From: Gemmatimonadetes bacterium T265
Lineage (GTDB): Bacteria > Gemmatimonadota > Gemmatimonadetes > Gemmatimonadales > Gemmatimonadaceae
Reading direction: 5' to 3'
Length of the DNA stretch: 64,000 nucleotides
Assembly: GCA_019973575.1 (NCBI GenBank)
Contig: BPUI01000001.1
Location: 2,740,342 to 2,804,341 of the forward strand
Shown: positions 43,707 through 53,550 of the stretch, piece after piece
Position numbering within the stretch: position 1 is the stretch's first letter
How the letters are laid out: every line of letters starts with the position of its first letter
Translations under genes and position numbers: made by a program
Notes under the pieces: model-generated
What the model was told of the DNA's origin: nothing
The model's database searches: none
Seen by the model: only the letters and a program-made list of their open reading frames with translations

Positions 43707-45326
43707 TCAGCTCACGAGCTTGTAGCGGAAGGCGGTCACGCCGCTCTTCGCCGTCTCGACGCGCGCGGACTTGCTGTCCCCGACGGCGAGCGGACCGACG
43801 CTGACGTTCTGCGTGTCGACGACCTGACCGTTGCGGTCGAGGAACTCGACGGCGAGGGTGTAGGTCTTCGAGCCGCCGGCGGCCGCCGCCGCGGCCGGTC
43901 GGGTGCCGGCCCGCGCGCCCGCGCGTGTCGTCGTCGTCGACGATTCGACCTTCCGGGCCTCGACGTTGACCCCGAGCACGGCGCGCGACTCGCCGCGCGT
44001 GAACTCGGTGAACGACACCTTCACCGGCATCTGCTCGCTGAGCTGGTTGTACTTCACGAGCGAGTCGGTGTAGGCCGTCTTCTGCGCGCCCTGCGGCGCG
44101 GCCTTCGCGAGCCCCTGGTACGCGTAGGCGAGGAAGAGGTAGTTCGCCGGGTTCTCCGGGTCGACGGCGATCAGGCGCTGCCCCACGGGGATCATCTGCG
44201 CCCACTTCTGCTGCTGGTAGTAGGTCGCCGTGAGGTTGTTGAGCGCGTCGCGCTGGTACGGGTTCTTTTCGAGCGCCGCGGCGAACAGCTTGGCCGCGTC
44301 GTCGTTGTTGTTCGCTTTCGACGCGATCACGCCGGCGTTGGTCAGCGCGAGGTCGTCGTACTTGGAGGCGTTGTTGAGCTGGTCCGCGTAGACCGCGCCG
44401 AGGGCGCTCTTGTCCCCGGTGAGCTGGACCATGTCCGCGAGCGTCGCCTGGAGCCGCGGCGCGTCGGGGCTGTTCGGGTACGCCGCGAGGAAGGTGCGGA
44501 TCGCGTCCGCCGCCTCCTTGCCGCGGGCGGCCTTGTCGGCGGCCGGCGCGGCCTGCGCGGCGCTCACGGCGTTGACCGCCAGGTTCTGGAGCGCGGCGGA
44601 GCGAAGGTCACGGCCCTGCTGCGTGGTGTCGTTCGCGGCGAGCGTCGCGACCTGCGGCCAGTAGCGCGACGCGGCGGCCGCGTCGCCCTTGGACTGGGCG
44701 ACGTTGGCGAGCACGTAGTACGGCAGCGGGCTCCCCTTGTAGACGATCAGCGCGCGCTCGGCGAGCCGCGCCGCCGAGTCCGGCTTGGGCGGGTTCGCGT
44801 TCAGGGCGGCGAGCGAGGCGTTGGTCACCGGCACCCACGCGTTCTGCCGAATCTGCGACATCGCGGGCGCGCAGTTCGGCTTGGCCTGCTCGACGGAGGT
44901 GGCGAGCGAGTCGATCGTCTTCAGCAGGTCCACCGACTCGGCCCCGTTCCCGCCGGTGTAGCCGAGGTCCGCGCGCGTGGCGTTCGTCGAGAGCCGGAGG
45001 TCCTGCGCCATGAGCATGAACGCCTGCGAGAGCGTCAGCGCCGTGCCCGTCGGGTTGGCCTTCGCCGCGTTCGCGTCGCCGGTGACGCGCGCGACGGCGC
45101 TCCGCAGCGACTTGAGCTTCGCCGCGGTGTCGGGGAGGTTCTGCGCGCCCTGGATGCTCAGGAACGCGAGCCCGAGCGAGCCCGGGTTGTTCTGGCTGAT
45201 GTCACAGGTCGGCCCCGCAGGGGCGGCGGGAGCATTCTTGGCCTGTGCGGCGGCCGGTCGCGCGGCGGCGCTGGCGCCGGCGACGAGGGCGGCGCCGAGC
45301 GCCAGATGGGGGAACGAACGCGTCAT
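43707..45326 (-). CDS. Exported TPR-repeat protein
   Basis: The 539-residue protein has a signal peptide (MTRSFPHLALGAALVAGASA, cleavage near AAAQA) and mostly helical repeats. TPR-like units include ALIVYKGSPLPYYVLANVAQ, AAALEKNPYQRDALNNLTAT and LIAVDPENPANYLFLAYAYQ. The C-terminal ~100 residues form a beta domain (YTLAVEFLDRNGQVVDTQNV). Such proteins scaffold envelope assemblies; no partner is evident. GAGAGGAGAG precedes ATG 45326. Confidence 0.8.
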   Translation of the reverse strand: MTRSFPHLALGAALVAGASAAARPAAAQAKNAPAAPAGPTCDISQNNPGSLGLAFLSIQGAQNLPDTAAKLKSLRSAVARVTGDANAAKANPTGTALTLSQAFMLMAQDLRLSTNATRADLGYTGGNGAESVDLLKTIDSLATSVEQAKPNCAPAMSQIRQNAWVPVTNASLAALNANPPKPDSAARLAERALIVYKGSPLPYYVLANVAQSKGDAAAASRYWPQVATLAANDTTQQGRDLRSAALQNLAVNAVSAAQAAPAADKAARGKEAADAIRTFLAAYPNSPDAPRLQATLADMVQLTGDKSALGAVYADQLNNASKYDDLALTNAGVIASKANNNDDAAKLFAAALEKNPYQRDALNNLTATYYQQQKWAQMIPVGQRLIAVDPENPANYLFLAYAYQGLAKAAPQGAQKTAYTDSLVKYNQLSEQMPVKVSFTEFTRGESRAVLGVNVEARKVESSTTTTRAGARAGTRPAAAAAAGGSKTYTLAVEFLDRNGQVVDTQNVSVGPLAVGDSKSARVETAKSGVTAFRYKLVS

Positions 45327-45491
45327 GCCAGGGGCTCTCCTCTCAGGTAGGGGACAGACCGCCAATATACCACGCGCGACGGCCGCCCTCCCGTACCACC
45401 TGGCCGGGGGCGGGTTCCGCCGCCGGGCCACGCGCTTCGGGCCGCAGCCGGGCGCGCGGGGCGCCCGTCGGGGGCGATAAGTTGCGCCCGC

Positions 45492-47060
45492 ATGACCGAA
45501 CGCCTGCGCACCCGTTTTCTCGTCGTCGGGACCGGCGTCGCCGGGCTCCACACTGCGTGGCGAGCCGCGCAGGGAGTGGGCGGCGACGGCGACGTGCTGC
45601 TGCTGACGAAGCGCACGCTCTTTGACTCCGCGACGGCCTACGCGCAGGGCGGGATCGCCGCCGCACTCGGCGCGGGCGACTCGCCGGCCCTCCACCGCGC
45701 GGACACGCTCGCCGCAGGCGCCGCGCTCTGCGACGCCGACGCGGTCCAGGTGCTCGTGGAAGAAGGCCCGTCGCGCGTGCGCGAGCTGCAGACCGCGGGC
45801 GCGGCGTTCGACCTCACCCCGACGGGGGAGATCAAGCTCGGGCGCGAGGCGGCGCACTCGCGCGACCGGATCGTGCACGCGCGGGGCGACCAGACAGGCG
45901 CGGAGGTCGCGCGCACGCTCGTCGCGCGGGTGCGGGCCGAGGGGCGCATCCGGGTGCTGGAGCAGGCGCGCGTGCTGGACCTCGTCGTCGACGACGGGCC
46001 ACGCGGGCGGCGTTGCGCGGGGGTGCGGGCGAGCGTGGCGGGGCAGGCGGTCGAGATCACGGCCGACGCGACGGTGCTCGCGACGGGCGGCTGCGGGCAG
46101 GTTTACCGCTACACGACGAACCCGCTCGTCGCGACGGGCGACGGGTACGCGATCGCGCACCGGGCGGGGGCGCAGCTCGCCGACATGGAGTTCGTGCAGT
46201 TCCACCCGACGGCGCTCGACACGGCCGAGAACCCGCTGGCGCTCGTCTCGGAGGCGGTGCGCGGCGAGGGGGCGCTGCTGCTCAACGCGCGGCTCGAGCG
46301 CTTCATGCCGGCGCGGCACCCGCTCGCCGAGCTCGCGCCGCGCGACATCGTGGCGCGCGAGATCTTCCGCGAGCAGCAGCGCACGGGCCGCGTGTGGCTC
46401 GACGCGCGGAACCTCGGTGGGACGCCGAGCAACAAACCCGGCGGCCATCCCGGCGCGCGGGTGCGATTCGCGGAACGGTTCCCGGGGATCTACGCGCTCT
46501 GCACGGCGCGAGGGATCGACCCCGAGCGCGCGCTGATCCCGGTCACGCCGGCCGCGCACTACATGATGGGCGGAGTGGTCACGGACCTCGCCGGGCGGGC
46601 GTCGCTCGACGGGCTGTGGGCGGTGGGGGAAGTGGCCCGCACGGGGGTGCACGGGGCGAATCGGCTGGCGAGCAACTCGCTGCTCGAAGGGCTGGTGTTC
46701 GCGGAGCGGGTCGCGCGGGATCTGCTCGTGGCGGCGGCGCCGGCGAGGGGGCCGCGGCGGCGCGACGGGTGGGAGGTGGCGCCGCTCGCGGACCGGGGGG
46801 CGGCGCAGGTCGCCGCCGACGCGGTGCGGACGGCGATGTGGGAAGGGGCGGCGATCGACCGGACCGGGAGCGGGTTGGAGCGGTGCCTGCGGCAGCTGGC
46901 GGGGGTGGAACGGCGGTTAACGGGAGGAATGACCGAGGAGCGGAACCTCGTCGAGACGGCGCGGTTGATTGCGGCGGGGGCGTTGCGGCGACGGGAGAGT
47001 CGGGGGGGGCACTACCGGAGTGATTATCCGCAGGCGCGCCTCGTTCGTTCGGCTCCGTAG
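45492..47060 (+). CDS. nadB: L-aspartate oxidase
   Basis: The 522-residue flavoenzyme oxidises L-aspartate to iminoaspartate, the first step of NAD synthesis. It has the FAD dinucleotide motif (FLVVGTGVAGLHTAW), the TAYAQGGIAAAL segment, substrate-site HSRDRIVHARGDQTG and EFVQFHPTAL, and the C-terminal GLVFAERVARDL with the helical tail GMTEERNLVETARLI. It is complete. nadA, the partner enzyme, lies about 960 bp downstream, separated by the inverted-repeat element with a four-helix-bundle gene. Confidence 0.95.
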   Translation: MTERLRTRFLVVGTGVAGLHTAWRAAQGVGGDGDVLLLTKRTLFDSATAYAQGGIAAALGAGDSPALHRADTLAAGAALCDADAVQVLVEEGPSRVRELQTAGAAFDLTPTGEIKLGREAAHSRDRIVHARGDQTGAEVARTLVARVRAEGRIRVLEQARVLDLVVDDGPRGRRCAGVRASVAGQAVEITADATVLATGGCGQVYRYTTNPLVATGDGYAIAHRAGAQLADMEFVQFHPTALDTAENPLALVSEAVRGEGALLLNARLERFMPARHPLAELAPRDIVAREIFREQQRTGRVWLDARNLGGTPSNKPGGHPGARVRFAERFPGIYALCTARGIDPERALIPVTPAAHYMMGGVVTDLAGRASLDGLWAVGEVARTGVHGANRLASNSLLEGLVFAERVARDLLVAAAPARGPRRRDGWEVAPLADRGAAQVAADAVRTAMWEGAAIDRTGSGLERCLRQLAGVERRLTGGMTEERNLVETARLIAAGALRRRESRGGHYRSDYPQARLVRSAP

Positions 47061-47102
47061 GGCGAGGTTATCGGCCGCCGCAGCCGTCCTCGCGCGGGAA
47101 GG

Positions 47103-47268
47103 GGGCGGGGCTGGTGGGTCGAAGACCCGGTGGTGCAGGGTCGGGTGGGGCGACGGATCGAGCGGGACGTCGCGGGGCGTGTACGGCGGGGAGCGCAGCG
47201 GGACGTGCGAGATGCCGCGTCGCGGGTGGGGCGATCCGGGGAGGACCGCGCGACAGGCACGAGGCGGG
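47103..47268. repeat. Left arm of a perfect 166-bp inverted repeat
   Basis: The sequence starting GGGCGGGGCTGGTGGGTCGA and ending GACAGGCACGAGGCGGG is exactly complementary to 47825-47990; every base compared agrees. It starts 43 bp after the nadB stop. No gene is evident within the arm. Confidence 0.95.
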
Positions 47269-47316
47269 CAAAACGGCTGATTGGGCGAAAGGGGCGGAAG
47301 CGACGAGGGCGAGGGG

Positions 47317-47694
47317 TCAGCGCATCGGCGAATGCAACAGCGCGTGGAGCAAGCGGCCGGTCCAGCGGCAGTGCTTGACCAGTTCGTCGGCGGACGCGGG
47401 CGGGACGAGCGAGACGGCGGCGACGACGTCGATCTGCGCCTCGAGTTCGCGGAGCGAGCCCCACGCGATCGTAAGCAGACGGGCACGATCGGCGCGCGTG
47501 GTCCGTGCGCAGCCCTCGGCGATGTTCGACGGGACGGACAGCGCGGCGCGCCGCATCTGATCGCCGATGCTGGCGCGCTCGGTCGCGGGAAAGTGCGCGG
47601 TCGCGTCGTAGACGAGCTTCGCGAGTGTGGTGGCCTCGACCTGCGCGCGGAGGCGAGGGAGGCGGGCCGGGCGGACGGAGATGGTGGAGGACAT
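47317..47694 (-). CDS. Four-helix-bundle protein (S23/23S rRNA IVP family)
   Basis: The 125-residue protein (ATG 47694; ATG 47709 also possible) is a typical S23-family member: [40 protein letters not shown] and [20 protein letters not shown]. The family is known from intervening sequences in 23S rRNA genes; the fold also resembles the accessory protein Avd of diversity-generating retroelements. Here it is not in rRNA: it lies antisense to the nad genes between two 166-bp inverted repeats. No transposase accompanies it. Its role is unknown. Confidence 0.85.
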   Translation of the reverse strand: MSSTISVRPARLPRLRAQVEATTLAKLVYDATAHFPATERASIGDQMRRAALSVPSNIAEGCARTTRADRARLLTIAWGSLRELEAQIDVVAAVSLVPPASADELVKHCRWTGRLLHALLHSPMR

Positions 47695-47824
47695 GGCCGC
47701 ACTATGCATCGGGCACCACGAAGCGAGTGGCCCATTTTGTTGCGCGATGCATCATGTCGACGCACGCCCGCCGTGATCGTCGCGCCCCGACGCCCCCGCC
47801 CTGCGGCCCCGGCCAGCCGCTCTA

Positions 47825-47990
47825 CCCGCCTCGTGCCTGTCGCGCGGTCCTCCCCGGATCGCCCCACCCGCGACGCGGCATCTCGCACGTCCCGCTGCGC
47901 TCCCCGCCGTACACGCCCCGCGACGTCCCGCTCGATCCGTCGCCCCACCCGACCCTGCACCACCGGGTCTTCGACCCACCAGCCCCGCCC
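47825..47990. repeat. Right arm of the perfect 166-bp inverted repeat
   Basis: Exact reverse complement of 47103-47268. The arm ends 31 bp before the nadA start codon, so the nadA promoter or ribosome-binding site lies against it. Just inside the arms the similarity continues imperfectly for about 12 bp. Confidence 0.95.
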
Positions 47991-48021
47991 TCCAACCGAG
48001 CGACCGCTTATCGTTCGGATC

Positions 48022-49065
48022 ATGTCCGTTGTCACTCCATCACCGCCCTTCGCCGCCCTGAGCGACGAGATCCGCTCCCTCGCGGCATCCCGCGACGCCG
48101 TCATCCTCGCGCACAACTACGAGCGTCCCGAAGTCCAGGACGTCGCCGATTACGTCGGCGACTCGCTCGGCCTTTCGCGCGAGGCCGCGAAGACCGCCGC
48201 CGACGTGATCGTGTTCTGCGGCGTGCACTTCATGGCGGAGACGGCGAAGATCCTTTCGCCGGAGAAGACGGTGCTGCTCCCCGACCTTGCCGCGGGGTGC
48301 TCGCTCGCGAGCACGATCGACGCCGCGCAGCTGCGCGCGTGGAAGGCCGAGCACCCGGGCGCGGTCGTCGTCTCGTACGTGAACACGACGGCCGAGGTGA
48401 AGGCGGAGAGCGACTACTGCTGCACGAGCGGCAACGCGGTCGAAGTCGTCGACGCGATCCCCGCGGACCGGGAGATCCTCTTCCTCCCCGACATGTTCCT
48501 CGGCGCGCACGTCCGGCGGATGACCGGGCGCGAGAACATCCACGTGTGGATGGGCGAGTGCCACGTGCACGCGGGGATCGACCCCGAGCACATCACCCTG
48601 CAGCGCGCCGCGCACCCCGGCGCCGAGTTCCTCATCCACCCCGAATGCGGCTGCGCGACGCCGGTGGTCGAGGCGATGTCGGCCGGGGCGATCGACCCGA
48701 CGGACGTGCACATCCTCTCGACCGAAGGGATGATCAAGCGGCCGGCGGAGAGCACGCGCGACGAGTTCATCGTCGCGACCGAGATCGGGATCCTGCACCG
48801 GCTGCGCAAGGCGCACCCGGGCAAGACCTTCTACGCCGCGAGCGACCGCGCGCAGTGCGCGTACATGAAGGTGACCACGCTCCCCAAGGTGCGGCACGCG
48901 CTCGAGACGATGACGCACGAAATCACGGTGCCTAACGCCGTCGCGGCGCGGGCGCGGCGCGCGATCGAACGAATGGTCGCGATCGGCGGGCCGGGCGGCG
49001 GCCCCGGGCTGTCGGGCTCCGCGCGCGCGCCCTTCCGCACCTCGGACGAGGACCCCGGCGAATGA
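48022..49065 (+). CDS. nadA: Quinolinate synthase
   Basis: The 347-residue enzyme condenses iminoaspartate with dihydroxyacetone phosphate to quinolinate using a [4Fe-4S] cluster. Motifs: [37 protein letters not shown] (first Cys region), [20 protein letters not shown] and [18 protein letters not shown] 48022 begins the conserved sequence. The stop overlaps the nadC start (ATGA). Confidence 0.96.
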   Translation: MSVVTPSPPFAALSDEIRSLAASRDAVILAHNYERPEVQDVADYVGDSLGLSREAAKTAADVIVFCGVHFMAETAKILSPEKTVLLPDLAAGCSLASTIDAAQLRAWKAEHPGAVVVSYVNTTAEVKAESDYCCTSGNAVEVVDAIPADREILFLPDMFLGAHVRRMTGRENIHVWMGECHVHAGIDPEHITLQRAAHPGAEFLIHPECGCATPVVEAMSAGAIDPTDVHILSTEGMIKRPAESTRDEFIVATEIGILHRLRKAHPGKTFYAASDRAQCAYMKVTTLPKVRHALETMTHEITVPNAVAARARRAIERMVAIGGPGGGPGLSGSARAPFRTSDEDPGE

Positions 49066-50000
49066 CGAACCCTCCCGACGACGGACCGAAGGCCCGACCG
49101 AAGGCGAGACGACGCGCGCCGGCGGGGGTTCCCGTCGCGACGCCGGTCGACCCGCTCTACTTCCCGCTCACGCCCGCGCAGGTCACGGCGCTCGTGCGCG
49201 ACGCGCTGCAGGAAGACGAAGCCCTGAACGACGTGACGACCCTCGCGACCGTGCTCGCGGGGCGGCACGCGCGCGGGCAACTCGTCGCGCGGCAGGCCGG
49301 CGTGATCGCCGGCCTCGCGCTCGCGCTCGAAGCCTTCCACCAGCTCGACGCGCGCGTGATCGCGCGCGTGGACGTGCCCGACGGCGTCGAGGTCGCGGCG
49401 GGGACGCCGATCGTCTTCCTGTCGGGGCACGCGCGCGGGATCCTCAGCGCGGAGCGGGTCGCACTCAACTTCGTGCAACGGCTCTCGGGCGTCGCGACGC
49501 TCACCGCGCGCTACGTGCACGCGGTCGCCGGGACGGGCGCGCGGATCCTCGACACGCGGAAGACGACGCCCGGGTGGCGGCGGCTGGAGAAGTACGCGGT
49601 GCGTGCAGGCGGCGGGGTGAATCATCGGATGGACCTCGCGTCATCGGTGCTCATCAAGGACAACCACCTCGCGGCGGTCGACAACGACGTCGCGTTCGCG
49701 GTGCGCCGCGCGCGCGAGGTGGCGCCTCCGGGGGTGAGCGTCGAGGTCGAATGCGACCGACCGGACCAGGTCGAGGCCGCGCTCGCGGCCGGGGCGGACA
49801 TCGTGCTGCTCGACAACATGCGGCTCGACGCGCTGCGGGCGTGCGTGCAGCTCTGCCGCGGGCGGGCGCAGACCGAGGCGTCCGGCGGCGTGCGGCTCGA
49901 CACCGTGCGCGCGATCGCCGAAGCGGGCGTCGACTTCATCTCGGTCGGCGCGCTCACGCACTCCGCGCCCGCGATGGACCTCGCGCTCGACTTCGAGTAG
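49062..50000 (+). CDS. nadC: Nicotinate-nucleotide pyrophosphorylase (quinolinate phosphoribosyltransferase)
   Basis: The 312-residue enzyme converts quinolinate and PRPP to nicotinate mononucleotide. Motifs: [73 protein letters not shown] and [14 protein letters not shown] basic, probably disordered leader of about 30 residues precedes the fold. It is translationally coupled to nadA. Confidence 0.96.
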   Translation: MTNPPDDGPKARPKARRRAPAGVPVATPVDPLYFPLTPAQVTALVRDALQEDEALNDVTTLATVLAGRHARGQLVARQAGVIAGLALALEAFHQLDARVIARVDVPDGVEVAAGTPIVFLSGHARGILSAERVALNFVQRLSGVATLTARYVHAVAGTGARILDTRKTTPGWRRLEKYAVRAGGGVNHRMDLASSVLIKDNHLAAVDNDVAFAVRRAREVAPPGVSVEVECDRPDQVEAALAAGADIVLLDNMRLDALRACVQLCRGRAQTEASGGVRLDTVRAIAEAGVDFISVGALTHSAPAMDLALDFE

Positions 50001-50012
50001 CGCGCCCGCCGG

Positions 50013-50621
50013 CTACGGCACCGCCGCGGCGGAGTCCGCCGGGTCGGCGGGGCGCGGCGGTAGATCGGACAGGTGCTCCTGTACGATCATCCACCGGCCG
50101 CCGCGGCGCACGAACACCGCGGTCCACGCGCCGGCCAGGGTGTGCGGCAGCCCGCGCGGCGTCTCGTGCGGGATCGCATAAGTCACCGTGAGGACAGCCG
50201 CGTCGGGGCCGAGCGCGGTGGCGTAGCGCTCGCGGACGACGAAGCGCGGGTCGCGCATGTTCTGCCCGACGCGCGTCCAGAAGCCGCCGATCGACTGCGC
50301 GAGCAGCGCGCGCGAGGTCGTCACCCGCCCGGCGGCTGCCGAGACGACGGGATCGTGCGGGGCATAGAGGCCGAGCAGCCGGTCGACGACGCCCGGGCGC
50401 GAGAAGTCGTACGCGTCGGTGATAAGTCGGGTGAGGGTGTCGGCAAGTGCCGCGTCGCGTGCAGCGGCGGTTGCGGCGGCGGCGCGGACCCGCGTATCGT
50501 TGGTCGTCGGATTGCAGGCGACGGCGAGTGCGATCGACGGTACGAACAGAACACGGGAAGCCTGGACGAGGCGGACGCTCCTTCGCACGACGGCTGTGAT
50601 GAGCGGGTGCGTTGTCCTCAT
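50013..50621 (-). CDS. SnoaL/DUF4440-like lipoprotein
   Basis: The 202-residue protein has an N-terminal hydrophobic segment ending in a lipobox (VPSIALAVAC). An NTF2-like domain follows: ADTLTRLITDAYDFSRPGVV, LLGLYAPHDPVVSAAAGR, then AVLTVTYAIPHETPRG and WTAVFVRRGGRWMIVQEHLS. The cone-shaped fold binds small ligands; no catalytic residues are evident. Convergent with nadC. Confidence 0.8.
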   Translation of the reverse strand: MRTTHPLITAVVRRSVRLVQASRVLFVPSIALAVACNPTTNDTRVRAAAATAAARDAALADTLTRLITDAYDFSRPGVVDRLLGLYAPHDPVVSAAAGRVTTSRALLAQSIGGFWTRVGQNMRDPRFVVRERYATALGPDAAVLTVTYAIPHETPRGLPHTLAGAWTAVFVRRGGRWMIVQEHLSDLPPRPADPADSAAAVP

Positions 50622-50876
50622 GCGGTGTCGGACGGCGTCTCGAAAGCAGGACAGGGCAGGGCCGGCGCGGCGTCAGGTTCGACGCGCGCGCGAGGGGCGG
50701 CGCAGGCGGGTGGCGCCCGGTCGGTCCGGCGCGCGATATGCCCGCCTCGCGCACGCTCGCACTCGCCGCGCCACGCGCTATTTCTCATACAGCGCGCGGG
50801 GTCGACGTGTCGACGGACGTCGCCTGCCGCACCGTTCGCGAAACCACGCTCTGACCCGTACGCCGGGAGAAATGCG

Positions 50877-51674
50877 ATGAGCCGAATCACAGCTACGCCG
50901 GCACGCGCTCGTTCCGCCGCCGCGACGCTCGCGGCAGCCACGCTTGCCGTGGGGCTGGCGGGCTGCCGTGGAACGGACGGTTCGGGCGACACCGGACTGG
51001 GCGGCGACGGCCTCAGACGCGACCTCGATGCCGCGGCCGCCTCCGCCGCGTTCGCGCCTCCGCTTCGCGGCGACGCGCCGGTCCGGTTCGTCTCGGCGCT
51101 CGAACTCGGCGCGAGTCCGGCGCCGTCGGGCGTCGCGCACGCGACCGCGCCCGCGCACCCGCGTCAGGTGCTAGCCTCTGCACGCGTCCCGCACAACGCG
51201 CCGACCCGCGTGATCGTGCGCGTACGGTACGTCGACGCGCCGGCGGCCGCGGAGGAGGTCGCGTCGACCAGTTCGGCGGAACCGAGCGCGCCGACGGCCG
51301 GCGGCGGCGGGACGTTCTCGCCGGGTACCGAGGTCGCGGCCGGCCCGGCCCCCGGAGCGGGTACCGGCGGCGCCGGCCGCGGACATGGGCGCTCGGGATG
51401 GGGCGTGGTCGGCGGCCTGCTCGGCGTCGTCATCCGCGGCGGCATGATCGGCGACATCGACCACTGCGATCCGCACGACGCGTCGGCGCGACACGTGCCG
51501 TCGCCGTACCCCGGGCAGTATCCCCGGCAAACCCCCGGCGGACGGTCGCCGGGCGAGGTGATCGGCGGGGACTACCACGGCGTGATCGGCGGGCGGTCGA
51601 GCGGCACGCTCGTCGTCCCCGTCGGGCGTATCGTCGGCGGGCTGACGCGGGGGCGCGGGGCAGCCGCGTTCTGA
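50877..51674 (+). CDS. Hypothetical lipoprotein, glycine-rich
   Basis: The 265-residue product has a lipoprotein signal (LAAATLAVGLAGC). The middle is of low complexity, and a glycine-rich C-terminal half includes GWGVVGGLLGVVIRGGMIGD and a run of PGQYPRQTPGGRSPGE. One short strand, THVIVRVRYVD-like (TRVIVRVRYVDAPAA), suggests a small beta domain. GGGAGA precedes ATG 50877. No family recognised. Confidence 0.6.
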   Translation: MSRITATPARARSAAATLAAATLAVGLAGCRGTDGSGDTGLGGDGLRRDLDAAAASAAFAPPLRGDAPVRFVSALELGASPAPSGVAHATAPAHPRQVLASARVPHNAPTRVIVRVRYVDAPAAAEEVASTSSAEPSAPTAGGGGTFSPGTEVAAGPAPGAGTGGAGRGHGRSGWGVVGGLLGVVIRGGMIGDIDHCDPHDASARHVPSPYPGQYPRQTPGGRSPGEVIGGDYHGVIGGRSSGTLVVPVGRIVGGLTRGRGAAAF

Positions 51675-51786
51675 GTCGCGCGCTCGGCGCGTGGCGAGCC
51701 CGCGTGGTGAGATCGCCGGCCGCGGGCTAGCTTCTGCGCCCACGCCGGCGTGAGGCCGGCGGCCGCTCGTCTTCGCTCCGTCCTCG

Positions 51787-52560
51787 ATGCCGCGTCAGCC
51801 AGTCCGTCCGTACACCCTTCGCACGACCACCGTCGCGCGCCTAACGCTCGTCCGCCTTCCCGGCCGCCCGCGGATCGTCGCGGCCGGCGCACTCGCGCTG
51901 GCCGCGCTCGGGCCGCTCGCCGGCTGCGCCTCGGTCAAACAGGCCCTCGACACGGACAAGGGGCGCGGTGGCGCGATCGGCGCCGCCGCGGGGGCGGTCA
52001 CCGGCGGCCTGATCGGCCGAGCGAACGGCTCGACCGCGCGCGGCGCGATCCTCGGCGCCGTCGTCGGCGGCGCAGCCGGAGCGATCATCGGCCACCAGAT
52101 GGACCAGCGCGCCAAGACGCTGCAACAGAACATCCCGGGCGCGACGGTCGAGCGCGTCGGCGAAGGGATCCTCGTCACCTTCGCGAGCGGACTCCTGTAC
52201 GACTTCAACTCCGACGCGGTGAAGCCGACCGCGCAGGCGAACCTCCGCGAGCTCGCGGCGAACTTCACGAAGTACCCCGACACCGACCTGCTCGTCGTCG
52301 GCCACACGGACTCGGTGGGCACCGCGGAGTACAACCAGCAGCTGTCGCTGCGACGCGCGCAGGCCGCGGCGGCGTACCTGGAATCGCAGGGCGTGCCGAC
52401 CGAGCGCGTGCGCACGGAGGGCAAGGGCGAGGCGGAGCCGGTGGCCGCGAATGCGACCGAGGCCGGACGCGCGCAGAACCGCCGCGTCGAGGTCGCGCTC
52501 TACGCCGACGACGCGATGAAGGCGCACGCCCGGCAGCAGGCCGGGACGACCGGCGGCTGA
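51787..52560 (+). CDS. OmpA-family lipoprotein with glycine zipper
   Basis: The 257-residue protein has a long N-terminal extension with a lipobox (LGPLAGC) near residue 47. A glycine-zipper region follows (AIGAAAGAVTGGLIGRANG, ILGAVVGGAAGAIIGHQ). The C-terminal OmpA peptidoglycan-binding domain has DFNSDAVKPTAQANLRELAA, VVGHTDSVGTAEYNQQLSLR and GRAQNRRVEVAL. It anchors the outer membrane to peptidoglycan. The N-terminal 20-25 residues may be untranslated if a later start is used. Confidence 0.9.
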   Translation: MPRQPVRPYTLRTTTVARLTLVRLPGRPRIVAAGALALAALGPLAGCASVKQALDTDKGRGGAIGAAAGAVTGGLIGRANGSTARGAILGAVVGGAAGAIIGHQMDQRAKTLQQNIPGATVERVGEGILVTFASGLLYDFNSDAVKPTAQANLRELAANFTKYPDTDLLVVGHTDSVGTAEYNQQLSLRRAQAAAAYLESQGVPTERVRTEGKGEAEPVAANATEAGRAQNRRVEVALYADDAMKAHARQQAGTTGG

Positions 52561-52571
52561 CCGGGGTCGCG

Positions 52572-53540
52572 GTGGCGGGCGGATCCACGGGCGGGCCGCG
52601 GGCCTTGCACGCCCTGCTCGCCGGTGCGGTGGACTACGCGGGGCTCTTCCCCCCGGCCGGGCTCGCGATGAGCCACGCGGTCCGCCGGTACGCGGCCGAT
52701 CGGCGGAGCGCCGAGCGCTGGATGCTCGGCCGCTTCGTCGTGCCGGCGGCGCGGCTGGAAGAGTTCGAAGCGGCGGCGCTGGACCTGCTGCCTGCGGGCG
52801 AGTCGGACACGCCGTGGCGGCTCAGCGCGGTCGCGGGCCCAGGGGCGGGTCCCGACGCCCCCGGGTCGGAGCCCGGGGAGAGCCTGCGGCGCGCGGCGGC
52901 GTTCAACGCGCGACACGCGCCGGACACGGGGGCGGGGCGCGCGGTCGTCGACGCGGTCGAGTGGCGGGCGCCGGACGTCGCGGCGTTAGGCCTGGCGGCG
53001 GCGGCCCGCGCGCGGCACCTGCCGGACGCGCCGCTCTACGCCGAACTGCCGCCGGGCGCCGACGCCGACGCCTTCGCGCGGGCGGCCGCGCGCGCCGGGC
53101 TCCGGCTCAAGCTGCGGACCGGCGGCGTCACGGCGGACGCGTTCCCCGCGCCGGACGCGGCGCTCGAGTTCCTCGACGCGGTCGTTCGGCAGGCCGTGCC
53201 GTCCAAGGTGACGGCGGGGCTGCACCATCCGCTCCGCGGCGAGCACGCGCTCACCTACGAGCCGGGGAGCGCGCGCGGCCCGATGTTCGGCTTCGTCAAC
53301 GTGCTGCTCGCCGCGGCGCTCCTGCGCGCCGGACACGCGCCCGCGGCGCTCGGGCCGCTGCTCGACGAGCGCGACGCGGGCGCGTTCGCCTTCACCGACG
53401 ACGCGGCCGTCTGGCGCGGGTACTCGGTCGACGCCGCGACGATCGCCGCCGCGCGCGCCGACGTCCTCGTCGGCTTCGGCTCGTGCGCGTTCGACGAGCC
53501 CGTGCGCGACCTCCGCGCGCTCGGCTGGTTGCCGGACTAA
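52572..53540 (+). CDS. Conserved hypothetical protein upstream of fumarylacetoacetase
   Basis: The 322-residue protein has the motif LLAGAVDYAGLFPPAGLAM near the N terminus, WMLGRFVVPAARLEEFEAAA, and in the second half LRLKLRTGGVTADAFPAPDA, KVTAGLHHPLRG and FGFVNVLLAAALLRAGHAP. The alternating pattern suggests an alpha/beta barrel-like fold. Proteins with the DYAGLFPPA motif recur in soil bacteria without assigned function. It ends 10 bp before fahA, so a role linked to tyrosine catabolism is plausible. GTG 52572 is the chosen start. Confidence 0.7.
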   Translation: MAGGSTGGPRALHALLAGAVDYAGLFPPAGLAMSHAVRRYAADRRSAERWMLGRFVVPAARLEEFEAAALDLLPAGESDTPWRLSAVAGPGAGPDAPGSEPGESLRRAAAFNARHAPDTGAGRAVVDAVEWRAPDVAALGLAAAARARHLPDAPLYAELPPGADADAFARAAARAGLRLKLRTGGVTADAFPAPDAALEFLDAVVRQAVPSKVTAGLHHPLRGEHALTYEPGSARGPMFGFVNVLLAAALLRAGHAPAALGPLLDERDAGAFAFTDDAAVWRGYSVDAATIAAARADVLVGFGSCAFDEPVRDLRALGWLPD

Positions 53541-53550
53541 CACTCCGCCG

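Noticed and set aside
47103-47990. Diversity-generating retroelement
   Set aside because: The four-helix-bundle protein resembles Avd, but no reverse transcriptase, template/variable repeat or target gene is seen nearby.
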